Assembly: GCA_904066235.2 (NCBI GenBank)
Contig: CAJFCV020000006.1
Coordinates: forward strand, 8,990,001-9,054,000
Direction of reading: 5' to 3'
DNA length: 64,000 nt
Source of the DNA: Bursaphelenchus xylophilus
Lineage: Eukaryota > Nematoda > Chromadorea > Rhabditida > Aphelenchoididae
This document shows, in pieces, positions 48,876-59,491 of this stretch. The position numbers and the translations under genes are program-made. Below the pieces are notes generated by a model that saw only the letters and a program-made list of their open reading frames with translations, was not told the origin of the DNA and searched no databases. Positions within the stretch are counted from its first letter, which is position 1. Every line of letters starts with the position of its first letter.

Positions 48876-49188
48876 ACTTTGCCTCGGCCTTCGGCCTCGG
48901 CACAGTGCGCTACAACACTCTACAGCAACATTCAGAAGGTTCCGTAACCCACGGCGGCCTTCGGCCGCCGAAGCTTCCAAAAAAAGTCAGTTTGGCTCGG
49001 CCTTCGGCCTCGCAAAATCATTTTTTTTTGTCTTACTCCATCGTTATTGAACTTTGCCTCGGCCTTCGGCCTCGGCACAGTGCGCTGCAACACTCTACAA
49101 CAATATGCAGTAGGTTCCGTGACCGACGGCGGCCTTCGGCCGCCGAAGCTTCCAAAAAAAAGTCAGTTTGGCTCGGCCTTCGGCCTCG
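48876..49188. repeat. Two tandem 137-bp units built of GCC-TTC-GGC hairpins
   Basis: Unit 1 is at 48876-49012 and unit 2 at 49051-49188, about 90% alike by eye, separated by a T-run. Each holds CTCGGCCTTCGGCCTCGGC, CGGCGGCC-TTC-GGCCGCCG (8-bp stem) and a final GGCTCGGCCTTCGGCCTCG. Open frames across them are not genes. Confidence 0.9.
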
Positions 49189-51963
49189 CCGAGTCGTATT
49201 TTAGGAAATGAAAGTGGTTTCTGGACCGGTTTTTCACGCTGATCACGATGGTCCAAGTCTCGATTCACGAAATTTGAATTTAGCGGCCGTATGGCTGATT
49301 TTCGGCCGAAATGTCCACTCTTGGCCGAAATTCGGCCGGTGGTCACTGAATTCGAAAGCGATTGGGCTGAAATTTGGCACGATGGAAGCTTATGGAATTT
49401 GTCGAAAATTGACCCGAGCCGAATTTTGAATTTTGCACTTTTGCCCTCGGGGCGCATTTAGTTCGCTGAAAAAATTTAATTTTGGTCTGGACGGTCGTAT
49501 TTTAGGAAAAGTTGGAGTTGCGCACATGAATATTACCCAAAACTTGATTCTGCGTCGATTGGTACCAAGATCGTGTCGATAGCTCCACTGGCAGCCGAGT
49601 TCTGGAAGGGCGGATCCAGAAAATTTCGAATTTTTGCCTTTGTCGCTAGGCGGGCGGGGTAAGATGGTCGTATGTTGGGAAGTGAAAGTTGTTTCTAGGG
49701 CAGTTTGAGGTGCTCATTACGGGGCTTTTCTCGAAAATCCGAAAAATTTGAAGTCCGAGCCCTGAGGGCCGATTTTCTGCAAAAAATCCCGAAAATTCGC
49801 TACGGTGCGTTCGATGAGCATTCCGGCACCGTATCAGAAGCCGAAAATAAGCACAGAGTAACTTCAGTCTATTGCCGAGACAATGCCGAAGCCCTTTTTT
49901 TCGATTTCGATCTAGTTTTTCCGGAATACTTTCCGGAAAATTTGGACTTTTTTGGGAAATTTCAGAAAATCTCGAATAGCTAAAATACGAAATACGACAC
50001 GGTAACGCAATACATGGTTCTAGGGCATGTCAGGCATGCTGATTCAGAATCCGTTGTCAAAATCCAGAAATTCCGTCATCTTGATGGTGAAATCTGGAAA
50101 AAACCGAAAAATGTCGAAAATCGCTTATAACTTTCGACCGGTCGATCCCACACTCACGACCTTTAGCTCAAAAGGCTTAGAATTTTGCGTAGATAATGAT
50201 GGAACGCAGTTTCGTCCCGCTGGATAGCGTTAACACCAGGTACCCTCAGGGCATATATGTGAAAAATTCGAAAATTCGCAGTTTTTTGGCCCCGGTCGAT
50301 GATGAAAAATGTATAAAAGCTAAGGGCAACTCAAAAAATGTGAAAAGTTACAGCCGATCCAAAATCAAAAAATCCCATTTTCAAACGCTCGCAATTCCCG
50401 CCAGGATGAAAATTCCAACTAAGTGCTGATGCCAAAAGTCATCGAATCCCTGCACCAGTTGACAAAAAAAAAGTCTCGAAAAAAAGTGCACGTTGAGTAT
50501 TTTTCATTTTAGCAAATTGGGGAGTTTTTGAACCAGGCCTAAGCTGGTAAATAGGATTAAAAAACTAATTTGTAAAATACGAACGCATAGAGGTTATGCT
50601 GTTTGAAGCCAAACAGAGTTCTATTTACAGAACAGGACTTTTAACTTTACGGATTTTTCCAACTTGACGTCAAAAAATTGCGCCAAATTGTCGTCCATTT
50701 CATCACTTTTGACTAAATTTAAAATTCTATTAGTATATGGAGGAGGGTTCGACGCGAATTCAAAACAAATTATGATGAATACCGTTTATATTAGTCATAG
50801 CTAGCTTTACTGCGTGTTTCAATGGATGTTTATGACAAGAAGGGGAAATTTAGTTCCTAAAAAGTTTAAATTACTAAAATTTTAACCTGACATGATAAAA
50901 GTACAACCTTAATTTACATAGCCTTCTGTGAGATTTTACTTTTCTCGGCAAAAATCAACAAAATTTTGCTTTTTTCTTTGAAAAAATCGCAAAAACCCTT
51001 CAACTTTTTTCTGGGCTCCTTCAAGATCACCTCCAAATCTTTTCTCATCATTTTCACTCCTCAAAATTTAATTTTATCCATGCTTTGTCACTTAGTCATC
51101 GCCGATTGTCAACTGAATTCCAGCTTTTCCTCCCATTGAATGGGCGTTTGCGATGAAATTCCAAATGTATTCACGAAACTGGGTCAAACCCAGGAAAGGG
51201 GATGCATCTTCGATCGTCTTCATTATGCCGCTTAATCGGGATACAAAAAACAGCGCGTCAAAAAATTCGCGGATCCATTTGCGGGATTCCGTTTTTAATA
51301 ACCGTTGAGAGGAAGGTAAATATTTGGAGTGGGAGTGGAAGAGTGCCGTTTGTGTTATTTGGAGTAATAGTTGTGCGAGAATGACCACTTACAGCGGCAC
51401 TTGGAATACTTTTTGTTTTAGTTGAGGTGAAGCGTTCGTGCGGAGATTTAGTATTGCATAAAATCGAGGGGGTACCCTATTTGAGATCTCCCAAATTTTC
51501 TAAAATTTGCGCAATTTCTCTTATTAATTGCTAAAAACTTAACGTCTGGCTATGCTACGACAACTTTGGCATTCAATGATTCCTTAGTGAGAGAGAATGC
51601 AGAATGAGGAGAGACAGCCAGACAAAAAATTTTGAAACAATTTTTTATTGGGTGTTGCCGAGGCTTGATTTCTCGTCAAAAGATAACGGACGAGGTCTCG
51701 CTGATTTCTGCAGTGCGCAAACTGAAGATTTCGAATATTTATTGCAAAGTCCTAGTTCCAAATTCTAGGATAAAAGCCGCCCACCTTTTGATACTTTAAT
51801 TTTTAATTTAGCCGATCACTACTATGTATTATAGATTAATTATCAATTTTTTTGTTTGAATAATACGTTTTTTTTAAGACGGCTTCATTGTCATTTAAAA
51901 TTTCGAGAATCTTCTTATTTTTTTAATTGCAATTAATTTACTATATTCAAGTGACCTCCTAAC
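49189..51963. other. Degenerate repeats, then intergenic region
   Basis: GTCGTATTTTAGGAAATGAA (49193), GTCGTATTTTAGGAAAAG (about 49493) and GTCGTATGTTGGGAAGTGAA (about 49668) begin drifted copies of one unit, the first and third sharing GAAAGT-GTTTCT-GG wording. Similar Gly/Arg-poor text, such as AAATCCGAAAAATTTGAAG, runs to about 50430. From there to the lipase start I see no supported gene; the 98-codon minus-strand frame at 51092-51388 has no ATG at its head. Confidence 0.5.
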
Positions 51964-53456
51964 ATGTTATACCTCTTCCTCTCCCTCTTGGTAGGGTTGA
52001 TGACGATTGAAGCTGGCATGGTAAACGTATGTAGCGATTTGAAATCTTGCGAAGAGTGTACACAATCATACGTTCATATCTTCTCTTTCCGCGAGCATTG
52101 CAGGTAAGGACTTAATTGACCAAACTCATGCATAATTTTCTTTTAAATATTATGCTACCTTATATTACAAGTACTCAAAAAAAATTGTTTTCTTGAAATA
52201 CAGATGGTGTTATCAAACATCAACTTGCGGTGGGCCTATTGCTTGTCCAACTGGTTCAGCGACCGCTCAACGGGATTCCTTCAAATGCCCAACCAAGGCA
52301 GAAACAGCCAAAGGAAGGAGATACACCGATAAGCTGGGAAGAAGTCTGTATTCGCTGAATTTGGCTGTAAAACGGAAGGAGAATGTCACTGAGTGCATAA
52401 AGAGCGTTCGCCCTGACGTTAAGTAAGTCTAGATGCTGTTGAATCAATTTGTTTGGACTTTAACGACTAGATAGATATTTGCTGATTAAAATAAATAAAA
52501 TCTTTTTAGGATTCACAAATACTACGAGATTGAATGTGATCAAGTCCACTCAACTTGTGCTGGCATGCTTGCTATTTCTGAGGAAGCCAAGGCCCTCTAC
52601 GTTGTCTACAAGAGCAGTGCCATCGATAAGCAACTCTTCCAAGTGAGTTTTAGACCAAATTTTATATTACACTTGACATCAAACGACTCAAATCATCAAA
52701 GATGCGCCTAACCCTCCCGTCATCATTCTAATCGTTCCAGGAAATTGTCCACGGCGTTGCAGCGCAACTTGGAGCCTGGGAAAAATTCGTAAACGGCTCG
52801 GGAGTTATGACTTATTTCCACGGAGCCTTCAAAAAGCTCTTCCTGGAGGCTGGAATGAAGGACGATTTGATTAAATTGAAGGAACAACACAAAGATTACA
52901 GAGTTTGGGTCACCGGACATTCATTGGGAGGATCGCTGGCCTCAATGACAGCTTTATATCTGGTGAATCAGACCATGTTCCCAGCCGAAAAAGTGAAACT
53001 GGTGACTTTCGGAGAGCCAAGAACTGGAAACTATTTGTTTGCCAAAGCAATCGAGAGAAATTTGAACTTCAGATACCGAGTCGTTCACCGAAATGATGCT
53101 GTAAGTATTAGCATATTTTTTAGTTATATTTCCTACACAAAGCAGGGGTTAAGACGGAATTTTCCGAACTTTCCAAAACTTTTTTTTAGGTGAGCAACAT
53201 CCCAGCTTCCATGGATCCCGATAATCTTCTCCTGAGTGTCGCTGCAGCCGAGAGACAGCCCTATTTCTATCGTTTTGCCGTTCATTATGACAATGAAATG
53301 GAACGGGATGACACCTTCGACATGTGTGAACTTCCGGAAGATCATCACTGCCGCAACTTGGCAATGGCTGCTGATATCAATGATCATATGACCTACTTCA
53401 ACGTGAAACCCGATGATTTCTTCAAAGCTGGATGCCCCAGAAGCATGATATTGTAA
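51964..53456 (+). CDS. Secreted class 3 lipase (alpha/beta hydrolase), 372 aa
   Basis: Five exons (51964-52103, 52204-52422, 52510-52642, 52741-53100, 53190-53456) join in phase. A signal peptide (MLYLFLSLLVGLMTIEAG) is followed by a Cys-rich N-terminal module (SDLKSCEECTQSYV, FREHCRWCYQ, STCGGPIACP), as in many nematode Lipase_3 proteins. In the hydrolase domain the nucleophile Ser225 sits in VTGHSLGGSLASM, the acid Asp283 in VVHRNDAVSNIP, and His350 in DINDHMTYF. The triad and spacing are complete, so it should be active on acyl esters (triacylglycerol or phospholipid; substrate not readable). Length is normal. It would be secreted, perhaps into the gut lumen. The 3' end faces the small secreted-protein gene. 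Confidence 0.95.
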
Positions 53457-53641
53457 TTTTGTCAATTTGTAATGTCTAATTTAAACTATTTACTGCTTAA
53501 AAATTACTTTTATATATGCCTTAAATAGTCGTATCATCAAAGAGATATCTCATATCACTGTAATTAAAGCATCTTGCTGTAATTTTTTTCCATCTGATTT
53601 AACTTATTTTCATTCTAATCCAAAGATAGCACTGTAATATG

Positions 53642-53676
53642 AATAAACACTAAATTGTAAATGCATCATCTTTATT
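53642..53676. terminator. Facing poly(A) signals of two convergent genes
   Basis: AATAAA on the plus strand (53642-53647) serves the lipase. TTTATT (53671-53676), AATAAA on the minus strand, lies 39 bp past the stop of the convergent secreted-protein gene. The two 3' ends may overlap. Confidence 0.6.
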
Positions 53677-53714
53677 TACCTTTGAATATCCGCGTATATA
53701 CCTTGAAGAATGTC

Positions 53715-55090
53715 TTATGAAGGCATCAACAAGGGAAGACTTTGTTGAGTCAGTGGAGCTTGAAGAAGGCTGGAGATGGTTGGGAAGGTGGACGCAAGAT
53801 TGGCCTGGGTTGGTGGCGTCTGGGCCTGGAGAAGGTTGGAGGCCTGCAGAGCCGCGTTTTGCCCGATAAGGCCAAGCTGAAAATGGAATTTTTATTGTGA
53901 AAGTGATGCTTCTGAGTTCATTGGAATAAAATATTTTCCAATAAATAGAGCCTTGTGACAACATGTTCTTGAGAAAATTCCAAAAAAGCCTTTCTTAAAT
54001 CGCGTCTAATACAGTAAATATTTTTATAACAATCCACGACGGTCCCACTTTCTTGAAGATTTCTATTTATAAATGAACCATATAAATAGGCCAATGCCGA
54101 AACGGTTTAGCTTATGCTTTGCATCTGGGATGTTAAACTATTTTCCAAGCGGGCCACTGTAGCTGCAAGACTGGGAGAGCAACTTCTCAACCACAGTTTC
54201 TGCATAGCAACCTTTTCTATGCATGTTTCAATCAAGAAACTCAGGAGACTTTAGCGGCATAGTAAACAAATTGTGCTATCTAATAATAGGTTTCACGATT
54301 TGGGAATAACCGTCAATAGTCACCTGATAAAATTCTCTGGCTTCCTACAAAACCGATTCTTTGTACACGATAACCTTTTTTCCCTTCCCTCAAAATGTAA
54401 AGAAAAAATTAAAACGAAAATATCGCTTACATTGCTCATGAACTGTTGAGCTGGAGGCAACAGCATGGCTTTGGTCAAAGCCAGTTGTTGTTGGGCTTTA
54501 GCAATACCTTGATTGACCAAGGCTGCTAGGTTTGGAGAGTTGATGGCCAAGGTGTTCAGGAGCTGCGGGATAGAAGTGAACTGGTTGAATTGGGCGGACA
54601 TGGCCTGGGCTACTTGAACATCGCGAGGGGTCAAGCCGGCAAGTGGGGGGATTGCCGAGGGTGGGAGAAGAGCTGAAATGTAATTACATAACATTAGTCA
54701 GCATTTTACTGTATATATTACTGTAGCAAAGCGTGGATACGCCAGTGAAAGTAAACAAGCAAAAAATGTTTTCTGTTATTTGAGTGTTTTTTGACAAAAG
54801 ATCGTTAAATATTCTCATCTATCCTTGCAACGCCGGGGCTAGAATTTACAGTAATGAAACTGTATGCTTTGTTTATCGTGTTACAAAACTCAGAGAGAAT
54901 TCTGAGCTCTTTGTCCCTAGCATTTCCAAACCTTTTCTTCGCAGGTAATCAATGATGTGTACTATAAATTTATGATGACTTTTCCCAACTCACATTGAAG
55001 CTGAGGAGGCAACAAGCTCAGCAAACTCTGCGACTGCCCTGGAACAACCAAGAACGCAAGTGCAATCAAAGTCAAACGTCCAGAAACCAT
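53715..55090 (-). CDS. Small secreted Gln/Leu/Ala-rich protein, 166 aa, unrecognised
   Basis: Three exons (55090-54994, 54672-54431, 53876-53715) join in phase 1 and then 0. A signal peptide (MVSGRLTLIALAFLVVPGQS) is followed by QSLLSLLPPQLQ and SLLPPSAIPPLAGLTPRDV, a helical middle (QAMSAQFNQFTSIPQLLNTL, ALVNQGIAKAQQQLALTKAM) and a low-complexity end rich in Gln, Leu, Pro and Thr. It has no cysteines. A TATA box (TATATAAA, 55143-55136) sits about 46 bp upstream and a poly(A) signal follows the stop. The strong promoter and simple composition suggest an abundant structural or extracellular protein, perhaps cuticular. No family is recognised and no enzyme motif is visible. Confidence 0.85.
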
Positions 55091-55135
55091 GTTGAAGCAC
55101 CTCCAGATATGATGTCTGTACCATCTCTTTGCTTG

Positions 55136-55143
55136 TTTATATA
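55136..55143 (-). promoter_or_regulatory. TATA box of the 55090 gene
   Basis: TATATAAA on the minus strand, about 46 bp upstream of the ATG. A good match and a usual distance. Confidence 0.6.
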
Positions 55144-55498
55144 CTCTTTTGATCCAAGAACATTGTTAGGTCTGATGTCGTGGATGACATCTCAGCTGAG
55201 CATATAATTTTCTCCGAGATTTGTTGTTGTGCAAATAAGTTTTTTGGAATTTCCTTGGACAGTTTGCTCTAGGAACGGCCGGACCGGAGGGAAGCTGGAC
55301 AAACGACTGTTCTATGTCGCGTCTGTCGTATTGCTGAAGCCGGGAATTGTAGGCCGACTGACCTTTGTTCTTGTGGAAAAATTAGAACAAGGAAATGAAT
55401 TTTAATTTTTTGGATAATACGACAGTATGCCTGTGAGTAAAAATACTCTCTTAAAATGTTTCTTTGCGAAAAAGTTTCGAATTTTTATTTACCCTTAA

Positions 55499-55920
55499 TT
55501 AACGGTCTCGGTAGATCCTGCAAATCACAGTTCCATAAAGCTCTGAAATTGGACCTTTGAGATGAAAACAGCGGCAAATTTTGTTATCTATGCAAAAGCG
55601 TCCATGGAACAGCAAAAGGAAGCGACCTTTGCCATCAGGGTGTATCACAATCAATTGGTGTTTTCTCCTAAAGATGCCCACCCCTTTCTTTGGGAAAGCA
55701 CAAACTGAAAAGAAGGGCTGGTTGCCTGTAGTTTCTTCATGCTTAGGATCAAACACGTGGAAACCTTACGGCTTGCAGAAAGGTTCAGTTTTAATGACTT
55801 ATATCGGACTTTAAAACCAAGGTCGGCCGTGTTGAGGGAGGCAATGCAAACATACAGATAATGAATGTAGGGGACCAAATGCAAGGTTTTTGGTCTCCGA
55901 CAAAAGTTGTTAGAGGGCAT
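55499..55920 (-). CDS. Uncertain two-exon gene or gene fragment, 125 aa
   Basis: Exons 55920-55770 and 55725-55499 join in phase across a 44-bp GTAAGG...CTACAG intron. The product reads MPSNNFCRRPKTLHLVPYI... and then NQPFFSVCAFPKKGVGIFRR, LIVIHPDGKGRFLLLFHGRF, NKICRCFHLKGPISELYGTV. The last part faintly recalls the strand pattern and Cys/Pro-Gly layout of phospholipid-scramblase domains, but this is weak, and much of such a domain would be missing. There is no clear start context; an upstream exon may exist beyond 55990. It could be a decayed fragment. Confidence 0.28.
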
Positions 55921-55989
55921 CGAGCAAATGTTGAGGATCCATGAAATTACAGGACAAATCGGCTGAATCGCATGCACCTGGACGTTGAA

Positions 55990-56650
55990 GTTGATGAGGC
56001 GACAGGCTCAGTCCGAACATATATTATAGTCCATTGCATAGTTTAGTACCACAGAGGTGGTAAAATCAAAGAAAAATAGAAAAGCCTGAAATTTCGATAA
56101 AGAGGCACGCTTACCACCCTTGCCGCCCAATTTTGCATTTCGTCCAAGCGAAATGTCACAATTAACAAAAGAAGTAAAATAAATACATAAGTCCGAGAAA
56201 AAAACATTTTTCCACTGAAGACCCAACGGAAACCTCTTGCGTGACATCTCGTTTTATTTCAATCGATACAAAATGAGAAATCATGTAAAGGCGCCAGGAA
56301 ACACGTGGAATTGCCACGTGTTGCCCTCTCCGGCACGAATAAGGCTGCTTGTGAGATTTTACGTATACATAAATTTGCAGAAACCCGAATTTTGTCCATC
56401 TGGTGACCTTAAAGTCACGGCTTTTTCCACAAAGCACGTACTATTAAAAGCCTCCAATGACAGTATAATGTTTACAGCATTACAACCGATCGCCCTTTTT
56501 AACAATTCCCAGCAAAGTTGGGCGCGTTATCTCGTCAGAAAACACATGGTCACACGTTGTAAGAGAAATAATATCTTTACGATTAGATGTTTGAACACTC
56601 AGGTGGAAACGTACATAAGGACGCAAAAAACACCAGTCTCAAGGGCGTTT
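55990..56650. other. Region upstream of the first P450 gene
   Basis: Contains overlapping open frames on both strands (plus 56237-56662, minus 56162-56437) without signal, domain or splice support. TGATAA at 56650-56655, just upstream of the P450 start, is a GATA-type site. Confidence 0.4.
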
Positions 56651-56672
56651 GATAAACAATAAGTGTAAGCAC

Positions 56673-58694
56673 ATGTGGGAAGTGATATTCATAGCTTTTT
56701 TTGTGGCGTTCTGGACATATCACTTGTGGTGGAAGCGAAGAAACCTTCCACCTGGACCGCCACCATGGCCGTTTTTTGGTGAGTGACTGTAATGTGGAGT
56801 AGTGGAAAGGCAGTTAAAGCGTGGAGTAATAAACTTAAAATTTGGCTGAAAGACAGGTAGTCGTGTCTATAAGATGATTTATTAAGATCATAGTTTGCCA
56901 CAACTCTCCTAACAATTATTCATTGGCCATATAGTTGCCAGAAATACCCTTAAAATCAACCAGCAATTTCTGTTCTAATTTACATAACCTTCAATTCTTC
57001 AGGCAACTACTTCCAATTCAAGCGCTATTCCGCCGCTGAATACGCATACCTGGACTGGCGAAAGAAGTACGGCGATATCTTCACTTTCTGGCAAGGAGAA
57101 CGCCCTGTGGTTTGCGTCTGCAGCTATGACCTCATGGTCGAGCACTTCCAAAAACAGGGCGAGAAATACGAAGACCGACCGCCAGAGGGCGTCTTCTGGC
57201 AATACGTGAAGAGATACCACTATGGGATCGTGAACAACGACGGTGATTTATGGCGAGTAACGCGGAGATTTGCGCTGCAAACTCTGCGCGATTTTGGATT
57301 GGGAAAAGATTTAATGGAACAGAGAGTTCTGGCTGAGTGCGAGGATATCTTGAGGAATTTGGATGAAGAGGAACAAAAGGGAATCAAGGAACATCCGATT
57401 ACGGTCGAGATCGACAGAGCGATTGGATCCGTTGTAAATTCGCTGATCTTTGGATACAGATACAGCAAGGAGAATATTCATGAGTGGGATGTGAGTGCCT
57501 CAGCTTGAGATGAGATGATTTATCTTTTTCAGGACTTGAAAGAACGTGCGAACAACTTCCTCCGTCTGGTTGTTCATCCGGTCGTTTTGTTTGCCCGGCT
57601 TCATCCTACTTTCTACGAGAAAGTCCCCATTCTCGGGAAATATTTGAAAAGCGTGAAGCAATCCGGCACACATCTCATGGACTTCTTCGTCAATCGAGTT
57701 GACTACCATATGAAGGATCTGGAGAACGAGGATCTCGAAAGTTTAGAGCCCACCGATCTTGTGGCCGCGTTTCTGAAAGAACGGGCGAGATTGGACTCAC
57801 TCAACGAACAGCATCTGTTTAGTCGAGAACAGTTGAACGGAATGTGTTTCGATGTCTGGCTTGCTGGTCAAGATACGACTAGCAATACCATTGGCTGGGC
57901 CATAGCTTATTTGATCAAACATCAAGAAATCCAGCAGAAAATCCATGAAGAATTGGATCGGGAGATTGGAAGCGAAAGGATGGTCACCATATCTGATAGG
58001 CCCAACTTGAACTATCTTCAGGCGGTTTGTTTGGTATGTTGCAGCAGAAATTTTTATTTCATGGATGTCTACGGACTCTCAGAGGTGTGGAAATTTAATT
58101 ATTGCTGTTTTAGGAAACCCATCGGATAGCCAATTTAGTGCCGAGCAATATTTTCCACGCCACAGCCGAGGATGTCAATTTTGAAGGGTACTTCCTCAAA
58201 AAAGCGACGACAATTATTCCATTGTGTTCCGTTGTGCTCTACGATGAGAAGGTAAGTACATGGATCTGACCATGTAGTTTTACTAACAAAAAAAATCTTA
58301 TTTTTGCAAACCATGTGAGAAAAAAATGAACTTTTTCGTAGAGAATTCCAAATTTTTGCCTCCGCCAAACGAGATTTTTTTTGACCCATAGAAAGTGTCA
58401 ACCTCATCCTAATTATTTCAGATTTTCCCGCAACCAGAGGAATTCATTCCCGAGCGTTTTATCGACAAAAATGGAAATGTTCGAACGAAAAAAGAGCTGC
58501 TCGCATTCTCAATCGGAAAGCGACAATGTTTGGGAGAGAACTTGGCCAGAATGGAAGTCTTCTTGGTGTTGGCCAACATTCTGAATCAATACAAAATACT
58601 GCCAACGGATGTTCCATTAGACTTTACGAGAAGACACGCGCTGACTTCGTATATCACCGATTACAAGTGCCGACTTGTGCCGCGATACAAATAG
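56673..58694 (+). CDS. Cytochrome P450 (nematode CYP33-like), 501 aa
   Basis: Exons 56673-56778, 57003-57490, 57533-58033, 58114-58251 and 58422-58694 join in phase. The N-terminal anchor (MWEVIFIAFFVAFWTYHLWW) is followed by the hinge RRNLPPGPPPWPFFGNY. The I-helix is AGQDTT (309-314), the K-helix ETHR (366-369) is ExxR, FIPERF is the PERF motif, and FSIGKRQCLG carries the heme ligand Cys447. All are intact, so it should be an active microsomal monooxygenase (RH + O2 + NADPH to ROH), with substrate unknown. CYP33-like is a judgement from overall wording. AATAAA is at 58753-58758. It faces a paralogue (59492-61768) with the same exon lengths. Confidence 0.95.
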
Positions 58695-58929
58695 GCGAAA
58701 ATGTGTAAATAATCAGACTTGCAAAGTGTACATTGTAAATATAATATTATAGAATAAATTCTAAAATATTTTTTATGAGTTTTGAGAGAGATTATAAACT
58801 GCAGGAATAGTGCAACTTGATTTATCAACAAAAAAATATTTTTTTTTCAAAAATAAAGCTGATAACAAGCCGTCAATTATGTTCATAGTAATCAACAACA
58901 AGAGCTTCTCAAACTCTTAAATTTTGTTT

Positions 58930-59170
58930 AAATCTGGGGTACAAGCCGGGTCTGAGCCATGTATCAATCGAAATTTCAGCTTGTGTTTGCAGGAGCAGAT
59001 ATTGAACGATCTTCCGAAGGATTGCGGAAAATGCGGAGTGCGGGCCAAGAAAAGACGATTTCTGGCCATGTCTCTGAAATCTAGTCTAACTTAAAATTGT
59101 GCCAAGTTTCACAAAAATTCTGAGCGCCGCACTTCGCATTCTCGGTAAATTTAAGGCACACATAGTCTCT
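58930..59170. repeat. Copy of a diverged dispersed repeat between the P450 genes
   Basis: In reverse orientation: GTGTTTGCAGGAGCAGATAT followed by TGAACGATC, then GGCCAAGAAAAGACG, TGCCAAGTTTCACAAAAATT and GAGCGCCGCACTTC. It matches the copies at 60-190 and 44300-44720. Confidence 0.55.
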
Positions 59171-59491
59171 GACTTGTGTCGGCTGTCTTGAAACTACTAT
59201 GATACACACATGCGGGGGAAATTATCAGTTTGTTCATAGAGGAAATTCTCATGGGACCTTCTTAATAAATAAAGAGTTAAAGTGTAATTGATGCTCAACA
59301 ACAGAAACCACGGATGCTTTTTGCCGAAAAATGGGCAAAAATGACAGATAGGCGCAACATGTCCGCAAAACTTATTGTTAGAGAAAGTATCCTAAAACAA
59401 TCGAAACTTGAAAAATAATGATTTATGCAGACCATTTTTATCATTTATTAAACTGTTGAACAGGAATTCTTCCGAAAAACAAACGTTGGTT

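Noticed and set aside
51092..51388. 98-codon minus-strand frame with a tidy C-terminus
   Set aside because: It begins at GTG with no ATG until the last 43 codons, and no upstream exon could be joined.
56237..56662. 141-codon plus-strand frame upstream of the first P450
   Set aside because: Composition is not protein-like and it abuts the P450 promoter.
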